Shown here in pieces: positions 8,065 through 17,413 of a DNA stretch of 64,000 bases (the stretch's first letter is position 1; the number at the start of each line of letters is the position of its first letter). The stretch spans positions 248,001 to 312,000 of the forward strand of contig NZ_JAJALK010000001.1 of NCBI RefSeq assembly GCF_020523825.1. The letters are read 5' to 3'. The position numbers and the translations under genes are program-made. The notes beneath the pieces were generated by a model that made no database searches, was not told where the DNA came from, and saw nothing but the letters and a program-made list of their open reading frames with translations. Source of the DNA: Methylobacterium brachiatum (lineage in GTDB: Bacteria; Pseudomonadota; Alphaproteobacteria; Rhizobiales; Beijerinckiaceae).

Positions 8065-8320
8065 GGGCGGCGCCGGACCGGCATGCGCGGATTGCCGATT
8101 CATCCCAGGATGCTTGCCGAAACTTCCCTAAGCCTCTGAAATCGTTATCGAAACTGTTGCCGTTAAATCACGTGCACCGGCGTTCGATATCGGTATTTCC
8201 GAAAGGTTGCTGAAACCGGCCGCGCGTGGTGTCCGATCAATTGTGTCCTTTTCCTTTGCCCGCCAAGAGTGACCTCAAGCTCGGCTGAAACGAGCGCGGG
8301 TTCACGGCAAGGGGATTGGG

Positions 8321-10894
8321 ATGTCACTGAGGGCGCTTCGGAGCAGCCTGGTCGCGTCGGCGTCGGTTCTGGGCGGGGCGATGCTGCCCTGCGCCGCGCA
8401 GGCGCAGAATGCCGTGACGCTGGGTGAGATCAGTGTCGTCTCGACCACGCCGGTGGGGTCGGGCGGCGGCAATTCGAGCCGCGTCCAGAACCTGAACGGC
8501 CCGGGCGGCCTGGAGCCCGCCGGCTCGGCCCCGCCGCCGATCGGCCCGGTCCGCCTGCGCGGCAGCGAGCAGCCGCTCTACAAGATCCCCAGCACGGTCG
8601 AGACCGTCACGGCCAGCGACATCACGGTCGATCGCGGCACCGACAACGTCGTGGCGACCCTCGCCCGGCGCACCCCCGGCCTCAACCTGTCGGATTCGCA
8701 GGGCAACTCGAACCGCCCCGACGTCACCTATCGCGGCTTCACCGTCTCGCCGGTCCAGGGCGTGCCGCAGGGCCTGGCCGTCTACCAGAACGGCGTGCGC
8801 ATCAACGAGGCCTTCGGCGACACGGTCAATTTCGACCTGATCCCCCCGCAGGCGATCCAGCGGATCGACGTGGTGACCGGCAACCCGGTCTTCGGCCTCA
8901 ACGCGCTCGGCGGCGCGGTCAACATCCAGATGAAGAACGGCTTCACCTGGCAGGGCACCGAGATCTCGGCCTGGGGCGGCTCGGATGCCCGCACCGCCGG
9001 CTACGTGGAGTACGGCAAGGTCTCCGGCCCGTGGAGCGTCTACTTCACTGGCGACGGCCTGAACGACCGCGGCTGGCGCTACGAGAGCCCGAGCACGATC
9101 GGCCGGCTCTACGGCGATATCGGCTACCGCTCGCAGGATTCGGAGTTCCACCTGATCGGGCTCGCCGCCCGCAGCTTCTTCGGCGCCGCCGCCGCGACGC
9201 CGGTGGACTTCACTCACCGCGACCCGCGGGCGATCTTCACCTACCCGCAGACCACCACCACCGAGGTCGGCACCCTCCAGCTCACCGGCCGGGTCGACGT
9301 GTCGCCGACCTGGGATCTCGCCGGCAACGCCTATTTCCGCCGCTTCAGCCAGACCTATGTCGACGGCAACGACGGCAACTTCGAGAATTGCAGCACCCGC
9401 TCCAGCTTCCGCGGCAACCTCTGCTTCGAGGATGACGGCTTCAGCCCGGCCGCCGGCCAGACGCAGCTCGCCTTCCGCAATCAGTTCCTGATGCTGGGCC
9501 AGCAGAATCAGCGCATCCCGTTCCGGTCCGGCATCCCGTACGGCACGCTCGACGTGACCAACACGGAGGCCACGGGCTTCGGCGGATCGATCCAGGCGGC
9601 CAACCGCGACCGGGTGTTCGGCCTGCCGAATTCCTTCGTGGTCGGCGGCAGCATCGATGCCGCGAACTACTCGTTCAAGTCGTCCAGCACCCTGGGCGTG
9701 ATCAATCCGAACCTGTCGATCACCACCGATCCGAGCAACCCGTTCTACGGCAACATCCCGGGCCTGGGCACGACCCAGCTCCGGACCGCCGGGGCGCTCG
9801 GGATCGCCCCGAGCTCGGTCAACGGCTCGAACCTGTATATGGGCCTCTACACCCTCGACACCCTCGACGTGACCGATCGGCTGTCGCTGACGGCGGGCGC
9901 ACGGCTCAACTTCGCCCGCATCCAGAGCGAGGACCTCACCGGCTTCTCGCCGGACGTGACCGGCACGCATTACTACAACAAGATCAACCCGGTCGCCGGC
10001 CTGACCTACCGCTTCACCGACGCGCTGAACCTCTACGGCAGCTACTCGGAATCGAACCGCGCGCCGACGCCGCTGGAGCTGGCCTGCTCGAACCCGGACC
10101 GGCCGTGCCTCCTGCCGAATTCGCTGGTGGCCGATCCGCCGCTCAAGCAGGTGACCGGGCGGACCTACGAGGTCGGCTTCCGCGGCGCGCTGCCGAACAC
10201 CTATGACGGCGGTGTGATCAGCTACAAGATCGGCGCCTTCCGCACCGACCTGTCGAACGACATCCTGTCGCTCGCCACCCCGGGCAACACCGCCCGCGCC
10301 TACTTCGTGAACGTGCCCTCGACCCAGCGTCAGGGCATCGAGGTCGGCAGCGAGTACACGGCCGATTACCTGCGGGTCTACGCCAACTACGCGCTGATCG
10401 ACGCCACCTTCCAGTTCAACGGCACGCTCTCCTCGCCCAACAACCCGCTCTCGGATGATGGGGCGATCGAGGTCCGCAAGGGTAACGTCGTGCCGCTGGT
10501 GCCCACGCACCAGTTCAAGGCCGGGTTCGATTACTTCATCACCCCCGACTGGCAGTTCGGCCTCTACCTCCAGGCCTTCTCGTCGTCCTACTTCCGCGGT
10601 GACGAGTCGAACCTGAACCGCAAGCTGCCGCCCTACTACGTCATGAACTTCCAGACGAAGTATCAGGTCACCAAGAACCTCGAGGTCTTCGGCCTCATCA
10701 CCAACCTGACCAACAACCGCTACGCCACGTTCGGCACCTTCGCCGAGCCGGGCGCGGTGGCCGGCAACCTACGGATCAGCGATCCGCGGACCACGACCCT
10801 GTCGCAGCCCTTCTCGGTCTATGCCGGCATCCGCTACGCCTTCGGGGCCGACCCGGTGCCGATGTCGGCAGAGCCGATCATCCGCAAGTACTGA
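8321..10894 (+). CDS. lutH: TonB-dependent outer-membrane receptor of the lut cluster
   Basis: An 857-residue TonB-dependent receptor. A signal peptide ends in CAAQAQ, a TonB-box-like VTLGEISVVS follows, then a low-complexity Gly/Pro linker, a plug domain (about residues 85-200, with VVATLARRTPGLNL and NALGGAVNIQMKNG) and a 22-strand barrel with alternating aromatic residues to the C-terminus. It matches LutH by family and position; LutH is required for lanthanide uptake in M. extorquens. The last strand (YAGIRYAFGA) is followed by about 15 extra residues ending in Tyr, which is somewhat unusual for a barrel end. A 256-base gap precedes it, so it may have its own promoter in the AT-richer stretch near 8140-8220. 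Confidence 0.85.
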   Translation: MSLRALRSSLVASASVLGGAMLPCAAQAQNAVTLGEISVVSTTPVGSGGGNSSRVQNLNGPGGLEPAGSAPPPIGPVRLRGSEQPLYKIPSTVETVTASDITVDRGTDNVVATLARRTPGLNLSDSQGNSNRPDVTYRGFTVSPVQGVPQGLAVYQNGVRINEAFGDTVNFDLIPPQAIQRIDVVTGNPVFGLNALGGAVNIQMKNGFTWQGTEISAWGGSDARTAGYVEYGKVSGPWSVYFTGDGLNDRGWRYESPSTIGRLYGDIGYRSQDSEFHLIGLAARSFFGAAAATPVDFTHRDPRAIFTYPQTTTTEVGTLQLTGRVDVSPTWDLAGNAYFRRFSQTYVDGNDGNFENCSTRSSFRGNLCFEDDGFSPAAGQTQLAFRNQFLMLGQQNQRIPFRSGIPYGTLDVTNTEATGFGGSIQAANRDRVFGLPNSFVVGGSIDAANYSFKSSSTLGVINPNLSITTDPSNPFYGNIPGLGTTQLRTAGALGIAPSSVNGSNLYMGLYTLDTLDVTDRLSLTAGARLNFARIQSEDLTGFSPDVTGTHYYNKINPVAGLTYRFTDALNLYGSYSESNRAPTPLELACSNPDRPCLLPNSLVADPPLKQVTGRTYEVGFRGALPNTYDGGVISYKIGAFRTDLSNDILSLATPGNTARAYFVNVPSTQRQGIEVGSEYTADYLRVYANYALIDATFQFNGTLSSPNNPLSDDGAIEVRKGNVVPLVPTHQFKAGFDYFITPDWQFGLYLQAFSSSYFRGDESNLNRKLPPYYVMNFQTKYQVTKNLEVFGLITNLTNNRYATFGTFAEPGAVAGNLRISDPRTTTLSQPFSVYAGIRYAFGADPVPMSAEPIIRKY

Positions 10895-11119
10895 CGCACC
10901 ATTCCATCAAAGCAGGGCGCTTCGCGCGGTCTTCGGACCGGGCGGGGCGTCCTTCGCGTTTCCGGGGCCCCGAGACCGAACGCCGTGCGGCCTCACGTCT
11001 CAGGAACGCGCCTTCGCCCCCCGCGTCTCTTCCGGGAGCGATCGACGCTCCGGCCGGCCCCCGGCGATCCCCGCGGGTCGCGGCCGGGCGCGCCCTGAAC
11101 GACGTGGAGAAACGCCCCG

Positions 11120-11473
11120 ATGATGATGAGATTCGCCGTCGCCGCCCTGGCTCTCGCAGCCGCCACCCCGGCCTGGGCGACCCCCTGCGCCGACGAGGTG
11201 TCCACGCTGCAGAAGCGCCTCGACAGCGCGGGCGCCGCCTCGGTGACCGGCACGACCCCGCCCGGCGGCACGACCTCGTCGCATTCCGACAAGGCGCTCG
11301 CGACCCCGCCGGCCCTGACAAAGAGCGACGCCGCCGTGAAGCCGACCGCCTCGGGCGTCGACGAGGCCAAGCGCCTGGTTGCCAAGGCCGCGGAAGAGGA
11401 CAAGGCCGGCAATGCCGAGGCCTGCCGCAACACGATCATGCAGGCCAAGGAGAAGGCCGGCGCCCTGCCGTAG
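11120..11473 (+). CDS. Small exported two-cysteine helical protein in the lanM position
   Basis: A 117-residue protein with a signal peptide (ALALAAATPAWA-T) and a mature region that starts PCADEVSTLQKRLDS. A Ser/Thr/Gly/Pro-rich linker of about 40 residues follows, then a helix with GNAEACRNTIMQAKEKAG. There are no EF-hand loops (no DxDxDG), so it is not lanmodulin. The two halves align with the LutD-position protein: CA[E/D] at the N-terminus and E-x-K-x-G-x4-C-x6-A-[R/K]-x3-G at the C-terminus. It lies 225 bases after lutH, with a GGAG-like site ahead of the first of three tandem ATG codons, and before a strong hairpin terminator. A periplasmic metal-related role is inferred from context. 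Confidence 0.75.
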   Translation: MMMRFAVAALALAAATPAWATPCADEVSTLQKRLDSAGAASVTGTTPPGGTTSSHSDKALATPPALTKSDAAVKPTASGVDEAKRLVAKAAEEDKAGNAEACRNTIMQAKEKAGALP

Positions 11474-11532
11474 TCTGTCTCAGAGTCCATCTGGCAGCGG
11501 TCTTGGCTGAACGTCAGGCGAGGCCGCGCTAT

Positions 11533-11573
11533 CTTCCGACCTCTCACCCCATCCCGGGGTGAGAGGTCGGAAG
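11533..11573. terminator. Bidirectional intrinsic-type terminator
   Basis: Perfect 18-base arms (11533-11550 and 11556-11573) with a five-base loop sit between the convergent 3' ends at 11473 (plus) and 11594 (minus). Confidence 0.8.
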
Positions 11574-11593
11574 TACGGGTGTAAGACCCGCGT

Positions 11594-13117
11594 TCAATAC
11601 GCGTTCTCGGTCCTGAACAGCGCGAACGGCGTCGTGATCAGGATCTGCAGGTCGAGCAGCACCGACCAGTTCTCGATGTAGAACAGGTCGTGCTCGACGC
11701 GCCGCTGCAGCTTCTCCGACGTGTCGGTCTCGCCGCGCCAGCCATTGACCTGCGCCCAGCCGGTGATGCCGGGCTTGACCTTGTGACGGGCGAAATAGCC
11801 GTCGACCACCTGATCGTAGAGCGTGTTGGCAGCCTTGGCCTGCAGCGCGTGCGGACGGGGCCCGACCAGCGACAGGTCGCCCTTCAGCACGTTGAAGAGT
11901 TGCGGCAGCTCGTCCAGCGAAGTCTTGCGGATGAAGCGCCCGACCGGGGTGACCCGAGGGTCGCCGCGGGTGACCATCCTGTCGGCGCCGGCGTCGCACT
12001 GGTCGACATACATCGACCGGAACTTGAAGACCTCGATCAGCTCGTTGTTGAAGCCGTGGCGCTTCTGCCGGAACAGCACCGGCCCGCGCGAGGTCAGCCG
12101 CACCGCCAGAGCCACCGCGATCATGAGCGGCGACAGGGCCAGCAGCATCATCAGGCCGACGCAGCGGTCGAACAAAGCCTTCAGCACCACATCCCAATCG
12201 GCGATCGGCCGGTCGAACACGTCCAGCACCGGCACCGAGCCGAGATACGAGTAGCTCCGCGGGCGGAGCCGCAGCTTGGCGGCGTGGGCCGACAGGCGGA
12301 TGTCGATCGGCAGCACCCAGAGCTTCGCGAGCATCTGGAGGATCCGCGCCTCGGCGGTGATCGGGATCGTGAACACGATCAGGTCGAGCCGGGCATGCCG
12401 AGCATAGGTGACGAGATCGTCGACCGTTCCCAGCTTCGGATAGCCGGCGACCACGTCCGAGGACCGGTCGGCGTTGCGGTCGTCGAACACGCCGACGATG
12501 CGGATGCCGCTGTCGCTCTGCTTCTCGAGGGCGGCGATCAGCTCTTCGGCCGGCTTGCCGCCGCCGACGATCGCGGTCCTGCGGTCGAACCGGCCGGCCC
12601 GGGTCTGGACCTCGATCACCCGGGCGAACGCGAAGCGGCCGGCTAGGAGGGCGGCGAGCCCGGTGCCGTAGAAGGCCGCGAGCCACAGGCGCGAATAATG
12701 ATCGGCGACCTTGGCCAGCACCAAGATGGCGGCGACCATCAGGAAGGTCATCGACCACGCCGCGACCAACCGGATCGCCGCTTTGGGGAAGGCCCGGAAG
12801 GACGAGATCCGGTAACCGCCGGCGGCCTGGACCAGCGCCACGGTGAGGCCGGCGACCAGCGCGATCACGCCGGCATAGGTCAGCCCGAACGGCACCCGGC
12901 CACGCAGCATCAGCAGGTGCAGCAATGCGCCCAGACCGAAGATCAGGGCGAGTTCGGCGGCCCGCACCAGCCCGGCCACGACGACCGGTGAGATCGCCGT
13001 CGGCGCGTGCGTCTGCAGGTCCGCGGGCGGAACCGAACCGCCAAGGCGCGCCACGGCGGCCTGGCCGTCCAGCGGGCCGGTGGCCTCGAGAAGGTCGCGG
13101 ATGTCGAACGCGCTCAT
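11594..13117 (-). CDS. Undecaprenyl-phosphate sugar phosphotransferase (exopolysaccharide initiation)
   Basis: A 507-residue polyisoprenyl-phosphate hexose-1-phosphate transferase of the WcaJ/GumD type, which loads the first sugar phosphate on undecaprenyl phosphate at the inner membrane. The N-terminal third has four membrane segments, then a CoA-binding-like Rossmann domain (TAIVGGGKPAEELI, VGVFDDRN). The C-terminal bacterial sugar transferase domain shows FKFRSMYVD, RFIRKTSLDELPQLFNVL, SLVGPRPHAL and VKPGITGWAQVNGWRGET. The start at 13117 is preceded by GGGAGGAACC; an upstream start at 13216 would add a non-conserved tail. It begins an exopolysaccharide group that continues in the next genes. 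Confidence 0.92.
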   Translation of the reverse strand: MSAFDIRDLLEATGPLDGQAAVARLGGSVPPADLQTHAPTAISPVVVAGLVRAAELALIFGLGALLHLLMLRGRVPFGLTYAGVIALVAGLTVALVQAAGGYRISSFRAFPKAAIRLVAAWSMTFLMVAAILVLAKVADHYSRLWLAAFYGTGLAALLAGRFAFARVIEVQTRAGRFDRRTAIVGGGKPAEELIAALEKQSDSGIRIVGVFDDRNADRSSDVVAGYPKLGTVDDLVTYARHARLDLIVFTIPITAEARILQMLAKLWVLPIDIRLSAHAAKLRLRPRSYSYLGSVPVLDVFDRPIADWDVVLKALFDRCVGLMMLLALSPLMIAVALAVRLTSRGPVLFRQKRHGFNNELIEVFKFRSMYVDQCDAGADRMVTRGDPRVTPVGRFIRKTSLDELPQLFNVLKGDLSLVGPRPHALQAKAANTLYDQVVDGYFARHKVKPGITGWAQVNGWRGETDTSEKLQRRVEHDLFYIENWSVLLDLQILITTPFALFRTENAY

Positions 13118-13288
13118 CGATCGGTTCCTCCCGAGGCAAGGCCCCCGGGTCTGTAGGAGTCTCACCGCTTTCCGATCATCGGAAACAGATGAGTTACTGA
13201 GCCTGGACCCTGGCACGGGCCGGTATAGAAAACTGTCAAGGCGAGCTCGCCCGGGTCTACGTCCCGAGACGCGTTCTCGCCTTGGGGA

Positions 13289-14506
13289 TCACGTTCGCGT
13301 GGCTCGCATCGCGGCGGCCCGTTCCTGCGTGGCCGCGCCCGATCCGACCCTGAGGCGGGTCTCGCGGGCCTGGAACGCCGCGGCGTAGCCCGAGATGACG
13401 TCGGCCCCCATCCGCTCCAGGGAGAAGCGCTCATGGATGGATTCGCTGAGCGCGCGGACGCGCGCGGCCAGCACGTCCGGGGCTTCGTCGAGCACCCGGC
13501 GGATCGCGCCGGCCAGCGCGTCCGCGTCGCGGGACGGGACGAGATCGCCAGCCATGGCGCCGAAGATTTCCGGAATGCCGCCGACCCGGGTGGCGACGAG
13601 GGGCTGGGCAGCGGCCGCGGCCTCCAGCACCACGTAGGGCAGGGATTCGGCGAGCGACGGCACGACCAGGATGCGGCCCCGGGCCAGGACCGAGCGGATC
13701 GCCTGCGGCGGCTCGAAGGACGCCGCGTCGGACAGGCCGAGCCGCTCGACCATGGCGCGCAGGCTCTCGGCATCGGGACCCGAGCCGACCATCAGCAGCC
13801 GCAGCGGCCGACCTTCCTGGCGCAGCCGGACCAGAGCGTCGAGCAGGTAGGGCAGGCCCTTCGCCTCGCGCAGCTCTCCGACATAGAGCAGGTCGGCGGC
13901 ATCGGCGGCCAGGGGGACCGGGGCGAACTCCGCCTCGGCGATGCCGTTATGGACGATGCGCGTCACCTGCTCCGGGCCGCCCACGAAGGCCCGGTGCCGC
14001 TCGGCGACATACGCGCTCTCGAACAGGAACGCGTCGGTGCGGCGGGCTAGCACGGCCTCGGCGGCCATGTAGGTCCGGTGCAGCGCGCTGCCCGGCCGGT
14101 AATTGTAGCTGCCGCCATGGGGCGTGTAGGCGCGGATCGCCGAGGCCGGCGCGAGCCGCGCATAGGCGCCCCCCTTGGCGCCATGGCCGTGGAGCACCGT
14201 GGCGCCGACCTCGCCGGCCCGGCGCGCGACCGCGCGCAGGCAGGTCCAGTCCGACAGGTGCGGGTTGCGCCGCATCGGGATCCGGAGAAGGCCGAGATCC
14301 AGCGACGGCGCCAGGTCGGCCAGGGCGCGGGCACCGCGCTCGCCGCCCGTGGTCGCGTCGCACACGATGCCGACCGCGTGCCCCGCCGCGGCCTGGAGGC
14401 GGGCGAGGTCCAGTACGTGGCGGAACAGCCCGCCGACCGGCGCGCGGAACACGTGCAGGATGCGGTGGCGCTGGGCTGGTCGGGTCTCGGTCGGCTTCGC
14501 AGCCAC
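13289..14506 (-). CDS. GT4-family glycosyltransferase
   Basis: A GT-B fold glycosyltransferase of 405 residues: N-terminal HVFRAPVGGLFRHVLDLARLQ with the acceptor-side Gly-Gly loop, a TPHGGSYNY segment, and the donor-binding half with LLYVGELREAKGLPYLLDAL and the E-x7-E region PSLAESLPYVVLEAAAAAQP followed by VGGIPEIF. I chose the GTG at 14504-14506 because GGGAG lies 7 bases upstream; the longer frame would need a TTG at 14551 without a good ribosome site. It likely adds a sugar to the lipid-linked repeat made by the neighbouring transferase. Confidence 0.85.
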   Translation of the reverse strand: MAAKPTETRPAQRHRILHVFRAPVGGLFRHVLDLARLQAAAGHAVGIVCDATTGGERGARALADLAPSLDLGLLRIPMRRNPHLSDWTCLRAVARRAGEVGATVLHGHGAKGGAYARLAPASAIRAYTPHGGSYNYRPGSALHRTYMAAEAVLARRTDAFLFESAYVAERHRAFVGGPEQVTRIVHNGIAEAEFAPVPLAADAADLLYVGELREAKGLPYLLDALVRLRQEGRPLRLLMVGSGPDAESLRAMVERLGLSDAASFEPPQAIRSVLARGRILVVPSLAESLPYVVLEAAAAAQPLVATRVGGIPEIFGAMAGDLVPSRDADALAGAIRRVLDEAPDVLAARVRALSESIHERFSLERMGADVISGYAAAFQARETRLRVGSGAATQERAAAMRATRT

Positions 14507-14635
14507 GGTATCGCTCCCGGGAATAACAGTCCCAGGAGTGTGGTGCAGCAACCGTCGCAGTAAACTTAAACGGAACTCCGCTCAACCGGCCTTTTCAGAA
14601 GGAAGGTAAGCGGAGTTTTACTGCCGTGTATCAAT

Positions 14636-15322
14636 TCACGTCAGCGCGAGGCCGTTCAAGCTGGCCCAGATCGTGCCGTAATGGCAGGCCGTCGCGGCGA
14701 GCACGAAACCGTGCCAGATCGCGTTCTGGAACGGCAGCGTCCGCCAGACGTGGAACAGCACGCCCACCGAATAGAGCATCCCGCCGATCGCCAGCAGCCA
14801 GAGGGCGGTCGGCTGCAGGGCGGCGATCACCGATTCGTAGGCGAGCAAACCGCTCCAGCCGAGCATCAGGTAGAGGCCGATGGACAGGCGATCGTACCGG
14901 CCGGGCATGAACAGCTTGATCGCGATCCCGACCAGGGCGACCAGCCAGATCACCGCCAGCAGCAGGTAGGCGCGTGTCCCGGAGCCGACCAGCGCCACGA
15001 GCGGCGTGTAGGTGCCGGCGATCATCAGGTAGATCAGCGCGTGGTCGGCCCGGCGCAACAGCCATTTCCGCGGGCTGACCGGATAAAGGTTGTACACGGC
15101 CGAGACGCCGAGCATCAGCACCAGAGCGGTGGCGTAGAGCACGACGGCGGCCCGCTCGCCGAAGCCCAGATGGGCCGTGAGGGCCGTGGCCACCAGCGCC
15201 ACCGCGCCGGAGAGGCCGAGGACGACACCGAGGCCGTGGATCACACCGTCCGCCACGATCTCGCGCGGCGTGTAATGCCACGTCAGGGTCAGCGGGCGAC
15301 CATCCTCCGCGAGAGACATCAT
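14636..15322 (-). CDS. Hemolysin III / TrhA family membrane protein
   Basis: A 228-residue protein with seven membrane segments and the family signature residues: ADGVIHGLGVVLGL in the first segment, SAVYNLYP, HALIYLMIAGTYTP and the final WHGFVLAATACHYGTIW with conserved histidines. Bacterial members (YqfA/TrhA) belong to the PAQR/CREST superfamily and affect membrane energetics. It has no evident functional link with the polysaccharide genes on either side. Confidence 0.88.
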   Translation of the reverse strand: MMSLAEDGRPLTLTWHYTPREIVADGVIHGLGVVLGLSGAVALVATALTAHLGFGERAAVVLYATALVLMLGVSAVYNLYPVSPRKWLLRRADHALIYLMIAGTYTPLVALVGSGTRAYLLLAVIWLVALVGIAIKLFMPGRYDRLSIGLYLMLGWSGLLAYESVIAALQPTALWLLAIGGMLYSVGVLFHVWRTLPFQNAIWHGFVLAATACHYGTIWASLNGLALT

Positions 15323-15466
15323 GAAGCCTCCTGCTACGCCTGCATCCTAAAGCTTAAAAGCGCTCAACCGTTCCCTATGCAAAGTGCTGATGCGGAGTTT
15401 ATCCCAAGGTTCTAGTGCCGCGTGGTAAAAGTGTTGTTGCCCGCGGCTACATCGCCACAGCCAACC

Positions 15467-16576
15467 TCACGCCCCGCGGCCGACTAATCCCTCGAAACCG
15501 AGCGCCGGCTCCCGCGCGGCCGGCCGGGCGAGGCCGGTGCCGCGGCTCAGCCGGGCATGGACCACCGCCATGGTCAGCACCGCCATGGCGAGGATCTGGT
15601 GCGCCAGCGCAGCCCAGAGCGGGACGGCCAGAAGCAGGGTCGCGATGCCGAGCCCGGCCTGGGCCAGGGCCAGGACCGCGACGCCGGCGGCGCGCCCGGC
15701 CGCGCCGGCCGGTCCGCTCACCCGGGCGTCGATCGCGTGCAGGACAGCGACGACCACGATCAGGTAGGCGGTCACCCGGTGGTCGAACTGGACCAGGGCG
15801 TGGTTGTCGACGAAGTTCTCGATCCAGGGTTGGATCGCGAACAGGCTGTCTATCGGCGGGATCAGGGCGCCATCCATGCTCGGCCAGGTGTTGTAGACGA
15901 GGCCGGCATGCGACCCGGCGACCAGGCCGCCCAGGAAGATCTGCGCGAGCACCAAAGCCGGCAGCAGCAATGCGACGACGCGGATGCGGTCGGGCGCCGG
16001 ATCGATGGTGTCGTCGCGCTGACCGGCCGCGAGCCAGACCAGGCCGGCCAGGATCAGGCTCGCCATGGTGAGGTGGAGCGCCAGCTTCAGCGGCGCCACC
16101 GCGGTCATGCCGGGCTGGAGGCCCGAGGCGACCATGATCCAGCCGATCGCACCCTGGAACCCGCCCAGGATCCCAAGGCCGAGCAAGCCGAGTCCGAGGC
16201 GACGGCTGATCATGCCGCGCCACCAGAAGACGACCAGCGGCAGGAAGAACACCAGGCCGATCAGCCGCCCGAGCAAGCGATGGCCCCACTCCCAACCGTA
16301 CAGAACCTTGAACGACGACAGCCCCATTCCCTGGTTGAGGATGTTGTATTGCGGCGTGTCCTTGTACTTGGCGAACTCGGCGGCCCAGTCCGCCTCCGAC
16401 AGGGGCGGGACGATCCCGGTCACGGGGCGCCATTCGGTGATCGACAGGCCGGACCCGGTCAGGCGCGTGGCGCCGCCGACCGCCACCATGGCGACCACGA
16501 GGGCGGCCACCAGGTAGAGCCAGGCCCGCACGGTGCTCGATCGATGGTCGCCCGAGACTCTCATCACCACGCGCAT
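15467..16576 (-). CDS. ctaA: Heme A synthase
   Basis: A 369-residue CtaA/Cox15 protein that oxidises the C8 methyl of heme O to form heme A for cytochrome aa3 oxidase. It has eight membrane helices in two four-helix halves. The first half contains GGATRLTGSGLSITEWRPV and WEWGHRLLGRLIG, the second GGLVAGSHAGLVYNTWPSM and FDHRVTAYLIVVVAVLH, with the paired heme-ligand histidines in each half plus KLALHLTMASLIL and LAHQILAMAVLTM. Its length is normal for the alphaproteobacterial (type 2) form. It is divergent from a small DUF2842 gene. Confidence 0.93.
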   Translation of the reverse strand: MRVVMRVSGDHRSSTVRAWLYLVAALVVAMVAVGGATRLTGSGLSITEWRPVTGIVPPLSEADWAAEFAKYKDTPQYNILNQGMGLSSFKVLYGWEWGHRLLGRLIGLVFFLPLVVFWWRGMISRRLGLGLLGLGILGGFQGAIGWIMVASGLQPGMTAVAPLKLALHLTMASLILAGLVWLAAGQRDDTIDPAPDRIRVVALLLPALVLAQIFLGGLVAGSHAGLVYNTWPSMDGALIPPIDSLFAIQPWIENFVDNHALVQFDHRVTAYLIVVVAVLHAIDARVSGPAGAAGRAAGVAVLALAQAGLGIATLLLAVPLWAALAHQILAMAVLTMAVVHARLSRGTGLARPAAREPALGFEGLVGRGA

Positions 16577-16741
16577 CCCTTCCGCGGTTGCCGGGATGTC
16601 CCGGCCCTCGCGACGCGTTAGGGGAAGCGCGGGATGCGGGCAACGTCGGCGGCGCCGCAGCCCGCGGCGCTGCGCGCGTTGCCAACCGGGCCTGCGAGCG
16701 GTAGCCGTCTCCCGTCAGGGAGAGACGAGGCTGTAGAAGTG

Positions 16742-16948
16742 ATGCGCCGCCGCACCCGCACGTTGATCGGCACGGTCGCGATGCTGGCCTTCGTCTGCCT
16801 CTACGGACCGCTGGCGATGGCGCTGGCCGACAGCCGCATCGCCGAGACGCCGGCGGCCATTCAGGCCGTGCTCTACTCGATCCTCGGCATCGCCTGGATC
16901 TTCCCGCTGATGCCGCTGATCCGCTGGATGGAACGGCCGGACAGCTGA
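16742..16948 (+). CDS. DUF2842 small membrane protein
   Basis: A 68-residue protein with two hydrophobic helices (LIGTVAMLAFVCLYGPLAMALAD and AVLYSILGIAWIFPLMPLIRWM) and a basic N-terminus (MRRRTRT), the layout of the alphaproteobacterial DUF2842 family of unknown function. The ATG at 16742 is preferred to an earlier in-frame start because the added residues would not be conserved. It is transcribed away from ctaA, and this pairing is common in Rhizobiales. Confidence 0.8.
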   Translation: MRRRTRTLIGTVAMLAFVCLYGPLAMALADSRIAETPAAIQAVLYSILGIAWIFPLMPLIRWMERPDS

Positions 16949-17031
16949 GCAGACCCCTCGATTTCGCCGCACTCGGTCGCCAGAAGCGTCCGACCCGATT
17001 TCGAGATCCCCCGTTCGTGTATCGCTTGCCC

Positions 17032-17367
17032 ATGCGTCTCAAGCATCTGGCCGCACTCGTCGTGCTGGTCGCGCCGTTTCCCGCCCTCGCGCAGGGCACG
17101 CCGCGCTCGATCGGCGAGTGCGAGCGCCTGAAGAACGATCTGGCCTACAACCAGTGCCTGGCGATGTTCGGACCGGCTGCCCGGAACGTGGCGGGCGGTT
17201 ACGCCTCGGCCGACGCGGCCGCCGCCCCGGCCCTGGCCGAGGCGCTGCCCCAGGCCGAGGACGCCGTCGAGAACACGCCCAGCCGGAAGGGCCGCTACCG
17301 CTCGCGCCGCGGCGGCCGGCAATACGCTTCGTTCTCGACCAGCTATCGGCACCGCCGGCGGCGTTGA
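17032..17367 (+). CDS. Small exported protein with a basic C-terminus, function unknown
   Basis: From the ATG at 17032 the product is 111 residues with a signal peptide ending in FPALAQ. The mature protein starts GTPRSIGECERLKNDLAYNQCLAMFGPAARN, with two cysteines 12 residues apart, then an Ala-rich linker and an Arg/Tyr-rich tail (RYRSRRGGRQYASF, RHRRRR). I do not recognise a named family. The tail could bind polyanions such as nucleic acid or peptidoglycan-associated polymers, but this is only a guess from charge. Confidence 0.65.
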   Translation: MRLKHLAALVVLVAPFPALAQGTPRSIGECERLKNDLAYNQCLAMFGPAARNVAGGYASADAAAAPALAEALPQAEDAVENTPSRKGRYRSRRGGRQYASFSTSYRHRRRR

Positions 17368-17413
17368 ATCGCAACGCAGCCACTGACGCGCCGTACGACC
17401 TCGATAGCGATTG

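Noticed and set aside
8324..10510. 728-codon open frame on the minus strand opposite lutH
   Set aside because: The product is low-complexity Arg/Ala/Val/Gly, has no family features and mirrors the TonB receptor codons. It is a high-GC antisense artefact.
11120..11473. Possible lanmodulin after lutH
   Set aside because: No EF-hand DxDxDG loops and no repeated calcium-type motifs are present in the translation.
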